A DNA stretch of 64,000 bases from Candidatus Laterigemmans baculatus (GTDB lineage Bacteria > Planctomycetota > Planctomycetia > Pirellulales > Pirellulaceae), in the NCBI RefSeq assembly GCF_010367455.1, contig NZ_WRPR01000077.1, positions 1 through 64,000 of the forward strand, written 5' to 3'. The notes under the pieces are model-generated. The model had not been told where the DNA came from, did no database searches, and was given only the letters and a program-made list of their open reading frames with translations. Below are positions 1-8,329 of this stretch, piece after piece. Positions within the stretch are counted from its first letter, which is position 1; each line of letters begins with the position of its first letter. The position numbers were made by a program, and so were the translations under genes.

Positions 1-131
1 TGCGCAACTTTCGCGGAGCGAAAGGCGACTATGGAAAGTAGCGTTTGTCTGCGCAACTTTCGCGGAGCGAAAGGCGACTATGGAAAGTAGCGTTGGCTGC
101 ACAACTTTCGCGGAGCGAAAGGCGACTATGG
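1..131 (+). repeat. REP hairpin, three direct copies in tandem
   Basis: Three direct copies (starting near 1, 50 and 98) of a roughly 34 bp unit whose core CTTTCGCGGAGCGAAAG is a 7 bp stem with a GGA loop, followed by GGCGACTATGG. The spacers between copies are short and nearly identical, so this is a tandem REP array rather than a CRISPR. The last copy supplies the stop codon of the adjacent transposase gene. The same unit recurs in both orientations across the window. Confidence 0.9.
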
Positions 132-791
132 CTCGTAGACCCGATAGAAGTAATCTTGCTCTGGTAATCCTGCTTTGAGGCCGTTGTCCCGAATATACCT
201 GCGCAGATATTCGTACTGCTCAGGGCTCCGGACCAAATGATCAAAGGGTTCCTGTTGCCAGAATTTCCCCTTCTGACCAATCACTAAATTGATTTGTCGC
301 GCCGAGAAATGCAGCCATGAGTCGCACTGGTTGACCAGAGACTCCTCGGAGGCAAAAGCAGCCAGCAAGTGGACGTGGTTTGGCATAACGATGAAATCGC
401 CCATGCGATAGCGATCGCCATCGAAGTGCAATAAGGTCTCGCTCACAATCTCTGCGAGTTCTCGCTTGCGGAGTTGGCACGCCCCATGGCAGTTATCGAG
501 GAAGTCTTCACGGCAGCGATCGAACTCTTTGCGAAATTGGCCACGCACGACGCGGTCCGGCGTCGGGAGCACTTTGGACCAGTGCTGATCTGGGGGGCAG
601 CCATGCCGCAGCATCCAATCTTGTTTCTCACGTTCCCAGCGATAGATAACTTCTTGGGGGATGGAGTCCGCAGTCCTGAAAGTGACGAAGATGATCGCGC
701 CGGCTTGAGACCAATGAGGCCGGTAGTGGTCGCGGATATCCAATTCCGCCGTGGGGTCGAATAACTCGCCGAGAAGTCCGGGCTCGAACAT
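126..791 (-). CDS. REP-associated tyrosine transposase (RAYT, Y1/HUH superfamily)
   Basis: A 221-residue single-strand DNA transposase of the IS200-like Y1 family. The HUH motif is seen as MPNHVHLL (His139 and His141). The likely nucleophile is Tyr193 in SPEQYEYLRRYI, followed by DNGLKAGL, close to the YIxxNPxxAGL pattern typical of RAYTs. I chose the ATG at 791 (MFEPGLLGELFD) because the open frame upstream runs through REP hairpins and looks non-coding. Family knowledge: RAYTs act on REP hairpins and are thought to drive their spread. The gene sits between REP clusters on both sides and its stop codon lies inside a REP, so it is probably the source gene for the hairpins dispersed in this window. 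It looks intact. Confidence 0.87.
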   Translation of the reverse strand: MFEPGLLGELFDPTAELDIRDHYRPHWSQAGAIIFVTFRTADSIPQEVIYRWEREKQDWMLRHGCPPDQHWSKVLPTPDRVVRGQFRKEFDRCREDFLDNCHGACQLRKRELAEIVSETLLHFDGDRYRMGDFIVMPNHVHLLAAFASEESLVNQCDSWLHFSARQINLVIGQKGKFWQQEPFDHLVRSPEQYEYLRRYIRDNGLKAGLPEQDYFYRVYEP

Positions 792-807
792 TGCACGTGC
801 TCCGAGC

Positions 808-1099
808 AATAGTCGCCTTTCGCTCCGCGAAAGTAGCGTGGCCTGCATAACTTTCGCGGAGCGAGACGCGACTGTGTTACGTGGCCTGCATAACTTTCGC
901 GGAGCGAGACGCGACTGTGTTACGTGGTATGCGCTACTTTCGCGGAGCGAAAGGCGACTATGGAGTTGCAGTGATTGCGATATCCACATCCTATCGGTCT
1001 TGCAACCCCCGCGACGCCATGTGAAGCTGCTTTCGTGGAGCGAGAGTTGGCGATGCAACATTGCTCACGCAACTTTCGCGGAGCGAAAGGCGACTATGG
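808..1099. repeat. REP hairpin cluster upstream of the RAYT gene
   Basis: One inverted copy (about 809-839), two diverged direct copies carrying GAGACGCGACTGTGTTACG in place of the usual tail (about 844-877 and 885-920), two good direct copies (929-963 and 1066-1099) and a worn copy near 1028-1055. With the array at 1-131 it brackets the transposase gene. No gene is seen between 792 and 1093. Confidence 0.85.
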
Positions 1100-1666
1100 C
1101 GCACTGGGCTCGGCAGCTTCTTCCGCCGACTCTTGGTTCTCCGGAGTTTGAGTCTGCGGACGCTGATTTGCGGGCGCTGGGGCGGCGCCGGCTCCGAACA
1201 TCTCGAGCATCTTGATGTAGCCGTCCAGGGCGTCGGCGGAAGAGCCGGGCCCGAGATCCTTTTGCAACTCCTTCAGCCCCTGACGCGACTGTTCCATCTG
1301 CTGACGCGCGTTGCCGAAACCTCCGCCGAGCGATTGCTGCAGCAGACGATCGATCTGCTCGCGTACCATCGGGCTCTGCAGCGAGGGAAGCTCGCTGCTG
1401 ACCGGGGGCGGGACGCGGTCCGCCGCTCCGAGCGCCTCGCTCAGCGGCTTGTCGCCCAGTCCGATCACGCCCACCTTCTCGCGGGGAATCTTGACTTCGC
1501 CAAAGTTCTCGCTGTCGATCACGAGTTCCTTGCCGTTGAGCGAGATCACCTTGCCGACGATCGTGTCGCCGTTGGTCAAGCGAACCGAATCGCCAACCAC
1601 GCTGCCACCGCTCAAGGTGCACGCGGCGATGAAGGCGGAGGCTGCGAAGGTATGGATGAGACGCAT
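1094..1666 (-). CDS. Secreted hypothetical protein with short beta-rich repeat-like N-domain
   Basis: 190 residues starting at ATG 1666 with a signal peptide (MRLIHTFAASAFIAACTLSG, cleaved about residue 24). A small beta-rich segment follows, VRLTNGDTIVGKVISLNGKE, about residues 27-60, then a charged, Gln-rich helical part and an Ala/Pro/Glu-rich tail. The LTNGD-x-I-x-G-K pattern resembles small Sm-like folds common in exported planctomycete proteins, but no function can be assigned. The stop codon lies inside a REP hairpin, so the C-terminus may have been reset by insertion of that repeat. It lies downstream of, and in line with, the Bat-type operon, but 430 bp of repeats separate them. Confidence 0.72.
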   Translation of the reverse strand: MRLIHTFAASAFIAACTLSGGSVVGDSVRLTNGDTIVGKVISLNGKELVIDSENFGEVKIPREKVGVIGLGDKPLSEALGAADRVPPPVSSELPSLQSPMVREQIDRLLQQSLGGGFGNARQQMEQSRQGLKELQKDLGPGSSADALDGYIKMLEMFGAGAAPAPANQRPQTQTPENQESAEEAAEPSAP

Positions 1667-1779
1667 GATTTTTCACTCCATCCGAGTGGGCCGGCGGGAA
1701 CCGAGCACGAGACGCAAACGTTGTCAAACCCCAGTTCGTGCAATCGGGATGCCCAAGCCGAGCCGCACCAACGCGTCAA

Positions 1780-2036
1780 ATCAGCCGCCACGCGCTAGCG
1801 TCCGGTTCTCACCGCCTTTTCGGAAACCGGGGGCTAGGCTCTGTCAGAAAACCCCTAACGACACCCTCCCCCCGGGAGGGTCGCGAGGAACGAGCGGGGA
1901 GGGCGATGCGCGACGTCGAGCCTCTAATTGGAGTGATTCAGCGGGCCCCTCTCCGGGCCTGAGAGCCCGACCCTCCCGGGGGGAGGGTGATGGGGAACAG
2001 CGGTTTTCTGACAGAGGCTAGCGCCCGGCGGCTGAT
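1780..2036. repeat. 73-bp-class palindrome (ATCAGCCGCC...GGCGGCTGAT) split by a nested element
   Basis: The outer arms ATCAGCCGCCACGCGCTAGC (from 1780) and GCTAGCGCCCGGCGGCTGAT (to 2036) are those of the 73-74 bp palindrome seen whole at 9498, 31442, 38807 and, in reverse, at 30047 and 63860. Here the palindrome is cut at its GCTAG by an insertion of about 179 bp, listed separately. No gene is recognised between 1667 and 2098. Confidence 0.85.
1838..2016. mobile_element. Short non-autonomous (MITE-like) element with 13-bp terminal inverted repeats
   Basis: The ends are CTCTGTCAGAAAA (1839-1851) and TTTTCTGACAGAG (2004-2016), perfect inverted repeats. The target GCTAG is present on both sides (1833-1837 and 2017-2021), which looks like a 5 bp target duplication. 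The interior is two facing GGGAGGGT/ACCCTCCC hairpin blocks and no reading frame. Related copies or fragments occur at 46421-46744, 21610-21770 and 57487-57528. The element family is not one I recognise. Confidence 0.75.
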
Positions 2037-2098
2037 GAGTGATCTGGACGAAAGAATCCATGCGGTCCGTAGCTACGCTCACCAGCGGAGAACACCGC

Positions 2099-4141
2099 TC
2101 ACCAGGGGAGACCACCAGGGCTCGCAGCCGTCTCCGTCGGCGGTTGCGGCTCATCCCCAGCCTCCTGCTCGGCCCTCCTGTTCTGCTCGTTCTCCCTCGC
2201 CCGCTGGCGGATCCGACGCAGCTGGTCCTCGGCCTCACCACTGCTCAGCGGCTCTTCCAGATCCGACTCGGGCGACGCCTCCGGTGGCGCGGCGGGTCCG
2301 GAATTAGAGCCCCCATCATTCCGACCCGACCGACCGGGCCTGTGCTCTCCCGAGCCTTCTCGCCTCGAGTCGCCCTGTCCCGAATCGCCTTGCCCCGAAT
2401 CGCCTTGCCCCGAATCGCCTTGGCTGGTATCGCCTTGGCTGGTGTCGCCTTGGTCTGCATCGCCTGGGTTGGAGCCCGCTTGCTCGCCAGCTCCATCGGC
2501 ACCCGATTCGGACTGATCTCCACGCCGGTTCTCGTCTCCGTCACCCCTTTGCGAGTCGGGCGACTGCTGCTCGATCTGCCGCAGGCGGCGGTAGGTGATC
2601 TCGATATTGGCTCGCGCGTCCCTGCTCCGCTGTCCCTCGGCCAGGGTCTGCCGGTACAGCTCGATCGCCGTCTGCAGCCGCGTGATCGCCTCTTGCTTTG
2701 AGATGCCACCGCGGTTGGCAATTGCATACTGGGTGTTCGCCAAGTTAAATCGAGCTTTGCTTTGCAGTTCCTCGTCTCCCCAGCGTCGCACCCGGTCGAA
2801 CAACGCCTCGGCTTCCCCCCAGCGGCCATCGCGGTAGGCGTCGACTCCCGCATTGTAGAGCTGACTCGACTCGCGCACCGACAATCGGCGGAGCGGCGTG
2901 GGTGTTTGAACCGTGGGTGATCGAGGGTTGGTCTGCTGTCCGTTGAGCGATTGCCCATCGTGAAAAATCGTCGCTGCCGCGAGGAGCAGCCATGCGGCGG
3001 GGCGCTGCAGACCGCTGGCGAAACTGGAATTCACGACGGCCGAGGATCGCGATTCCATCAGCAGCAGTTCCAGGCCGAGCAGGCCGACAGCGGCGAGCAG
3101 CAGCCAATGAAAACGCGGGGCCGCCTGTCGCCGATAAGACCGCTCAGTATTCTCCCTCGCCCCGCGCAGCGTGCGACTGAGCAAACCGGCTACCGCCGTC
3201 GAAGCCGCCTCAGCCGAAACAAACTCGCCTCCCAGCCCCTCGGCGATCTCGCGAAGCAGCCGCGGATTCGCCCGCGATCGCACGAGTTGTCCTTCGTGAG
3301 TCAGGAACGACTCAGCCACTGTGTTTGCCGAGCTCGCAGGCTGCGAGTCGGCCCGGTCTTGCTCGCTGCCCTCGAGCGGAATCGGGGCACCCTCGTCGGC
3401 ATCTCCGACTCTGATCACCAGAACCTCGGTTCCTTGGGGCAGGGGAGTGGCCGACAGCTCGGGCTCGACACCATGCGTCTCCCCATCGGTGATGACGAGC
3501 AAAAGTTTGGGGGACTGCATCCGTTCAGCAAAGCAGGTGGCTGCGGTTTCCAGCCCGGCCTGAAGATCAGTGCCGGCCGCGGGCCCGTTGCTCGGGGCAA
3601 GGCGGTCGAGCCGCTCGAGCAAGCCTTGATAGTCTCGTGTCAGCGGCATCTCGATCTGGGGCACGCCGGCAAAGCTGACCAGCGCCACCGCCCCACCACC
3701 GGCTTCTTCGACCAGCCCGCGAACCATTTCCTGCCCCACTGCAAAACGATTGGGACTCGCATCTCGGGCCGCCATCGATCGCGAGCGGTCCAGCAGGACG
3801 ACGGTCTGCAGATTCACCGGCTTGACCGGAATCAGCGCGGCCCCGCCACGTGGATCGGCCATCGCCAACACGATCAAGATGAGCGCCCCGATCCGGCTGC
3901 CAAAGCTCAACCACCGCCGCAGCCGTCCGGCTCCCGCGCTGTGAACGTCGCTGGGCTGTGCCAAACGCGGGCTGCCGAAAGCCGCGAACAACCGCCGGCG
4001 GAGACGCGTCCGCACCGCTTCAGCGACCAGCATCACGACCGCGCACGCCGCCACCAGCCACAGCCACGTGAGCCGCTCAGGCTCGACGAAACCATCGACA
4101 GCGGCGGCGATCGAATCGGAGATGGAGTGGAGTGATGTCAT
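2099..4141 (-). CDS. BatB-BatC-like fusion: membrane VWA domain plus TPR and low-complexity tail
   Basis: 680 residues. Two N-terminal membrane segments (about 25-42 and 84-96) precede a von Willebrand A domain with the MIDAS motif DRSRS at 118-122. Two hydrophobic segments follow near 345-365 and 385-400, then TPR-like helices (about 424-490, YNAGVDAYRDGRWGEAEALF). The tail is very polar, with QGD-type pentapeptide repeats encoded by 15 bp tandem repeats near 2386-2465. This is the arrangement of BatB joined to BatC. Bat proteins are membrane partners of MoxR ATPases, linked to envelope stress and aerotolerance in other phyla; the role here is inferred. It is last in the moxR-DUF58-batD-batA series, separated from batA by a REP pair. 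Start is ATG 4141. Confidence 0.85.
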   Translation of the reverse strand: MTSLHSISDSIAAAVDGFVEPERLTWLWLVAACAVVMLVAEAVRTRLRRRLFAAFGSPRLAQPSDVHSAGAGRLRRWLSFGSRIGALILIVLAMADPRGGAALIPVKPVNLQTVVLLDRSRSMAARDASPNRFAVGQEMVRGLVEEAGGGAVALVSFAGVPQIEMPLTRDYQGLLERLDRLAPSNGPAAGTDLQAGLETAATCFAERMQSPKLLLVITDGETHGVEPELSATPLPQGTEVLVIRVGDADEGAPIPLEGSEQDRADSQPASSANTVAESFLTHEGQLVRSRANPRLLREIAEGLGGEFVSAEAASTAVAGLLSRTLRGARENTERSYRRQAAPRFHWLLLAAVGLLGLELLLMESRSSAVVNSSFASGLQRPAAWLLLAAATIFHDGQSLNGQQTNPRSPTVQTPTPLRRLSVRESSQLYNAGVDAYRDGRWGEAEALFDRVRRWGDEELQSKARFNLANTQYAIANRGGISKQEAITRLQTAIELYRQTLAEGQRSRDARANIEITYRRLRQIEQQSPDSQRGDGDENRRGDQSESGADGAGEQAGSNPGDADQGDTSQGDTSQGDSGQGDSGQGDSGQGDSRREGSGEHRPGRSGRNDGGSNSGPAAPPEASPESDLEEPLSSGEAEDQLRRIRQRARENEQNRRAEQEAGDEPQPPTETAASPGGLPW

Positions 4142-4167
4142 GGGCGAATCTATCTAGACAAAGCCGC

Positions 4168-4252
4168 CATAGTTGCCTTTCGCACATAGTTGCCTTTCGC
4201 TCCGCGAAAGTAGCATTTCTCACGCAACTTTCGCGGAGCGAAAGGCGACTAT
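4168..4252. repeat. REPIN: inverted pair of REP hairpins between batA and batBC
   Basis: A partial inverted unit (4168-4182), a full inverted unit (about 4185-4214) and a full direct unit (about 4220-4252), each with the GCGAAA/TTTCGC stem. It fills the batA-batBC gap and may affect readthrough or mRNA stability. Confidence 0.88.
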
Positions 4253-4257
4253 GTGGT

Positions 4258-5295
4258 CTACAAATCTCCAACAGCTGGTAGATAAATCGTGCGGCGAAGG
4301 ATCGTTTCGGCGGCGAGCGCTACCAAGCCGATCCATGCCAGCGGTGGCAGCTCCCACGGCCCCAGCCGAAACCATTCGACGGCCCACTGGCGGCGCGTGG
4401 CCAACCGGCGCTGGGTCAATTGCGTTCGCTCCAAAGCGTCGATCGAGTCATAGATGGCTCGCAACGATCGAGTCTCGGAGACGCGGAAGTAAGTCCCTCC
4501 GGTTCGCTCGGCGAGCGACCGCAGTGGATCGGTTTGGCCCGATGATTCGCTCTCCGCCAAGCCGATCGCATAAACGCGAATGCCATAGTGTTGGGCCAGC
4601 CGAGCCGCTTCGCCGGGAGTGAGCTCGCCGGCGTTCTGCTGGCCGTCAGTCAACAGAACGATGATCCGGGTCAGCTCGGCCGTGGGGTCGCGGAGGTGCA
4701 GCGAGCGGTCGAGTGACTGGAGTTCGGCCACGGCCAGTGCCACGCCGTCTCCGATCGCGGTCCCGTCACGGCGGTAGTCGGCAGCTGGCCGCATTTGCTC
4801 GAGGCTGGCCACCACCTGCTCATGGTCCAAGGTCAACGGGCAGACCGTTTCGGCGTCGCCCGCAAAACGGACCAGCCCGATCAGATCATGGCTTCGAGAC
4901 CCAGAGCCGCGGTCCCCGATGATGAAGCGGTTGGCGGCATCGACCACCGCGCTCAGCCGTGAGACCCGACGCCCCTCAAGCAGAATATCGTCACGCCGCA
5001 TGCTGCCCGATCGATCGACCACCATCGCGATCGCGATCCCTTCGCTGTCGGTCAGCTCGGCGGCTCGCCAGTCAAACGGCTTTGCCGCAGCGATAATCAG
5101 CGCCGCCATGCCGAGCAGCCGCAGCAGGGGGACGACCCACAGCGTCGACCGCCGCCACGTCCACGACAGCGTGCCCAGCTGATACGAGACATTCAGCGGG
5201 ACCGCACGGCGACGGCGTTGCGAGTGCTGCCACAGTGCGAGCACCGGCAGAGCCAGGAGCAATAGCAAGGCGTAACTGGCGGGCGGCTCGAACAT
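4258..5295 (-). CDS. BatA-like membrane protein with VWA domain
   Basis: 345 residues. N-terminal membrane helices (about 8-22 and 52-71) flank a basic stretch. A VWA domain follows with the MIDAS motif DRSGS at 94-98, the later TDGQQNAGEL segment, and a C-terminal membrane helix (about 318-334). Length and layout match BatA. ATG 5295 shares its A with the TGA stop of the upstream batD-like gene (TGATG), implying translational coupling; a GTG one codon earlier is possible. VWA proteins of this type typically work with the MoxR ATPase encoded three genes upstream. Confidence 0.88.
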   Translation of the reverse strand: MFEPPASYALLLLLALPVLALWQHSQRRRRAVPLNVSYQLGTLSWTWRRSTLWVVPLLRLLGMAALIIAAAKPFDWRAAELTDSEGIAIAMVVDRSGSMRRDDILLEGRRVSRLSAVVDAANRFIIGDRGSGSRSHDLIGLVRFAGDAETVCPLTLDHEQVVASLEQMRPAADYRRDGTAIGDGVALAVAELQSLDRSLHLRDPTAELTRIIVLLTDGQQNAGELTPGEAARLAQHYGIRVYAIGLAESESSGQTDPLRSLAERTGGTYFRVSETRSLRAIYDSIDALERTQLTQRRLATRRQWAVEWFRLGPWELPPLAWIGLVALAAETILRRTIYLPAVGDL

Positions 5296-6323
5296 CACCC
5301 TCCGCCTCCGCTGACAGCCCGGTTGGACTCGTCGAGCGAATCATGCACGATCCGCCGAGCCGCTTCCATGCACTGCCGCGCTTGCTCGACCGTGGCGACG
5401 CTTCCGGCGAATTTGATCGCATCCGCCTCGCGGAGCACCCGACGCACGGGAGCGGCCAACTCGGGGCGACCGGCAACGTGCTCGATCCACTCGTCGGTCG
5501 TTCGGTAGATCGGCCGCGGACCCTCAGCGATTTGCAGTCGTTGGCGGACTACCTCGGCGACGGCCACGATCAGCTCGTCGCTGGCCATCGCTCGACTCAA
5601 TCGAGCTTCGTCCAGCTGTTCCAGCTTTCTCTGCAGCCTCCGCGGACTCATCGGCCGAGAGTCGCTCCAGCGGTGGAAGCCGATCGCGGCGAGGCGTGCT
5701 GCGAGTCCCGTCGCGGAGACTACCAGCCCCGCTAAGGCCCACTCTCGCCACGTCCACGGAACGATTACCTCCGGATGGATCTCGCGGAGTTGGCCGCTGT
5801 CGAGCAGGCCCAGCGACGAGCGGACACGGATCGCCAGCAGTGGCGTCTGCCGCTCGACGGAAGAGGAACCAGTGCGGGGGACCGCCTCATCGCTCAAGAA
5901 CCGAACCGGCAGCGGATCGATCCGGTGGCGACCCGGCAGGTACGCTTCGACGGTGAAGCGAAGCGTTTGCGTCACGCGTCCGGATCGAAGCACTTCGCGC
6001 GGCTTGTCGGCTTCGATCACCCGCAACTCGCCAAATCGCTCGGGCAACTCCGGCAACTTGATCGTCCAGCCTTGCGGGGCCGAGGCCGTGAGCGTGAGCG
6101 AGACAGGTTCGGCAACCGCGACGCGATCGCGACCTGCTTCGAAGACGACGACGAACGGGTCTTCGGTGGAGGCCGAACTTTCGGCAGCGAGCGGTTCTTC
6201 GGCTGCGAACGCTTGCTCGGTGTTGGAGACGCCGCAAACGACCAGGAGCCCCGCGGCGACGGTGAGTCCTATCGAGACGAGCCTCACGAAGTTGCCCGGG
6301 ATCATGGTGTCGCGCCCCATCAT
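5295..6323 (-). CDS. BatD-like secreted/membrane-anchored protein
   Basis: 342 residues. After MMGRDTMIPGNFVRL comes a signal peptide or anchor (about 14-40), a beta-rich extracytoplasmic part (about 50-180, with VAVAEPVSLTLTASAP and an RFTVEAYLPGRHRI stretch), one membrane helix (about 206-228, WALAGLVVSATG) and a cytoplasmic helical tail. Position between DUF58 and BatA genes and the layout fit a BatD-type protein, but it is much shorter than classical BatD (about 550-600 residues in my memory). The start overlaps the DUF58 stop (ATGATG over TGA); MMG, MG or MIPG could all be the true N-terminus. Confidence 0.72.
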   Translation of the reverse strand: MMGRDTMIPGNFVRLVSIGLTVAAGLLVVCGVSNTEQAFAAEEPLAAESSASTEDPFVVVFEAGRDRVAVAEPVSLTLTASAPQGWTIKLPELPERFGELRVIEADKPREVLRSGRVTQTLRFTVEAYLPGRHRIDPLPVRFLSDEAVPRTGSSSVERQTPLLAIRVRSSLGLLDSGQLREIHPEVIVPWTWREWALAGLVVSATGLAARLAAIGFHRWSDSRPMSPRRLQRKLEQLDEARLSRAMASDELIVAVAEVVRQRLQIAEGPRPIYRTTDEWIEHVAGRPELAAPVRRVLREADAIKFAGSVATVEQARQCMEAARRIVHDSLDESNRAVSGGGG

Positions 6324-7234
6324 CGCGGCTCTCCCCGGCGATCGAAGAACCGGCGGAGGGCGACTGCCACATCCTCGTGGCTACTCAGGTGCAGCACCGG
6401 GAGACGCAAGCGGGCAAAGAGCTCGTCGCGTCGCCTCTCCATCGCTGCGGCAGCCCTGCGGTATTCCTCTCGCTGGCGACGGCTGAAGGTGTCGAGCCAG
6501 AGCATCCGCCCGGACTCCGGGTCGCGCGTCGGCAGAAGCCCGACGCGGGGCACTTCTCTCTGCAGCGGATGGTGGCAGACGATCGGGATGAGCTCGTGCG
6601 AAGCGGCAGCGATGCGCAGGGCGCGCTCGTACCCAGCGGCCAGGAAGTCGCTCAGCACGACCGCGGTGCAGCGACGCCGTTCGGTGCGGAGGAGTCGCTC
6701 CAACGGTGGACGCAGATCCGTCGGCTGACTCGCCGGTTCCCAAGCGACCACGTCGCGGAGAATCCGCATCGCGTGCTCGGTTCCACCGGCCGGCGGAATC
6801 GCCAACTCGACGCGATCGGTGAACAGCAGCAGCCCCACGCGATTCTCGTCCGCGCTGGCCACGAGGGCCAATACCCCAGCCACTTCGCAGATCCGATCCC
6901 AGGGCGTCGCACCGAACGGCGGGGCGGTGACCGAGCCGCTGCCGTCGATGATCAAATAAACCGTCGACTGCCGCTCCTCGCGGAAGAGCTTGACGAACGG
7001 TCGACCCGAGCGGGCCGTGACCCGCCAGTCGATCGCCCGCACGTCGTCGCCTGCTTGGTAGGGCCGCGTCTCCTCGAACTCGATGCCCTGTCCCTTGAAG
7101 GGCGAGGCGTAGCTGCCAGCCAGCTGCTGGTCGACCAACGCCCCGCAGTGGATCCGCAACCGGTGGACCCGCTGCAGCAGATCGCCTGAGCGGCCCGAGG
7201 TCGAACCGTCCGCACGCGAGCGGCCCTTGCTCAT
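6320..7234 (-). CDS. DUF58 domain protein (VWA-like fold), MoxR partner
   Basis: 304 residues. It has the DUF58 signature GIEFEETRPYQAGDDVRAID followed by WRVTARSGRPFVK and LFREERQ, then a VWA-like core (VYLIIDGSGSV, LVASADENRVGLLLF). Such proteins are cytoplasmic or peripheral partners of MoxR ATPases. I chose the ATG at 7234 because it overlaps the moxR stop (ATGA) and because the frame further upstream runs antisense through the conserved moxR coding region. The 3' end overlaps the next gene by 4 bp, giving tight coupling. Confidence 0.92.
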   Translation of the reverse strand: MSKGRSRADGSTSGRSGDLLQRVHRLRIHCGALVDQQLAGSYASPFKGQGIEFEETRPYQAGDDVRAIDWRVTARSGRPFVKLFREERQSTVYLIIDGSGSVTAPPFGATPWDRICEVAGVLALVASADENRVGLLLFTDRVELAIPPAGGTEHAMRILRDVVAWEPASQPTDLRPPLERLLRTERRRCTAVVLSDFLAAGYERALRIAAASHELIPIVCHHPLQREVPRVGLLPTRDPESGRMLWLDTFSRRQREEYRRAAAAMERRRDELFARLRLPVLHLSSHEDVAVALRRFFDRRGEPR

Positions 7235-8256
7235 GGGACCGGCACTTGGCTGAGGATCATCGCCAGCACATCGTCGGCCGCTTTTTGTTCGGCCAGTGCC
7301 TCGTAGGAGAGGACGATGCGATGGCGGAAGACGGCGGTCGCTACTGCTTTGACGTCGTCTGGCGTGACGTGATCGCGGCCGGCAACGAAGGCCGAAGCGC
7401 GAGCCACATGGGCCAGCGCCAACGTGCCTCGCGGAGAGACGCCGAACCGCACCAAGTCGCCGACTTCGGAGCCGAAGCGGTAGGGATCGCGAGTTGCGGC
7501 TACCAAATCGACCACGTAGTCCTCGATCGCGGGACTGACCGAGACTCGCCCGATCGCGGCTTGGGCAGCGGCCAACGACTTGGGCGTCAGAACCGGTTCG
7601 ATCGGCTCGGGCGAGTCGGCCGGGTGGAGCGACTGATGCAGCATCGCCCGCTCGTGGCGACGCGCCGGGTAGCGGACCACCAGCTTCAGCAGAAATCGAT
7701 CCATCTGGGCTTCGGGCAGCGCGTACGTTCCTTGCTGGTCGATCGGGTTCTGGGTGGCGAGCACCATGAACGGTTGGGGCAGCGGGAGGGTCTGGCCCGC
7801 GATTGAAACCTGCCGCTCCTGCATCGCTTCGAGCAGTGCACTCTGGACTTTGGCCGGAGCGCGGTTGATCTCGTCGACCAGCACCAGGTTGGCGAAGATT
7901 GGTCCCGGTTGGACTTCGAAGCGGTGTTCTTCGGGGCGATAGATCTCGCTGCCGATAACGTCGCTCGGCAACAGGTCGGGGGTGAACTGCAGGCGGCGAA
8001 ACGTCGTGTGGACCGTGCGAGCAAGCGTGGCGACTGCGGTCGTCTTGGCCAATCCCGGAACGCCCTCGATCAGCACATGTCCGTTGCACAGCAAGCCAAG
8101 CAGCATGCCACGAATCAACTCGTCCTGGCCGATGACGACGCGGCCGATCTCGGCCATCGCCCGCTCAATGCCCGACCGCACCGCAGCAGCGTCCTCGGCG
8201 CTCGCCGGGTCGTCCGCTGCAGTGGAAGTTTCGACGGAAGAGTCGTTGGCTCTCAC
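7231..8256 (-). CDS. MoxR-family AAA+ ATPase
   Basis: 341 residues. Walker A is GVPGLAKT at 65-72, Walker B LVLVDEIN with Asp128/Glu129, followed by QNPIDQQGTYALPEAQMDRF, a hallmark of MoxR/RavA-type ATPases. Family role: chaperone-like remodelling with VWA partners. The start is GTG 8256, preceded on the minus strand by AGAGGG at suitable spacing. It heads a five-gene operon in which most junctions overlap by 1-4 bases: moxR, DUF58, batD-like, batA, batBC. A long palindrome stands just upstream (8330-8401). Confidence 0.95.
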   Translation of the reverse strand: MRANDSSVETSTAADDPASAEDAAAVRSGIERAMAEIGRVVIGQDELIRGMLLGLLCNGHVLIEGVPGLAKTTAVATLARTVHTTFRRLQFTPDLLPSDVIGSEIYRPEEHRFEVQPGPIFANLVLVDEINRAPAKVQSALLEAMQERQVSIAGQTLPLPQPFMVLATQNPIDQQGTYALPEAQMDRFLLKLVVRYPARRHERAMLHQSLHPADSPEPIEPVLTPKSLAAAQAAIGRVSVSPAIEDYVVDLVAATRDPYRFGSEVGDLVRFGVSPRGTLALAHVARASAFVAGRDHVTPDDVKAVATAVFRHRIVLSYEALAEQKAADDVLAMILSQVPVP

Positions 8257-8329
8257 GGATCCCTCTAAATTTGCGTCGCAATGGGGCTCTGTCAGTCAAC
8301 CCGCCTTCACCCTTACCCCTGGGTCACTC

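Noticed and set aside
1-131. Regularly spaced repeats resembling a small CRISPR array
   Set aside because: The spacers are nearly identical to each other, the repeat is a palindrome found dispersed elsewhere, and no cas genes are present.
2951-4135. 394-codon plus-strand frame opposite the BatBC gene
   Set aside because: The minus strand encodes an unmistakable VWA/TPR protein and the plus frame has no domain.
7235-8089. N-terminal extension of the DUF58 protein through moxR
   Set aside because: It would run opposite to the normal overlap pattern and its sequence lacks any domain; ATG 7234 overlaps the moxR stop neatly.
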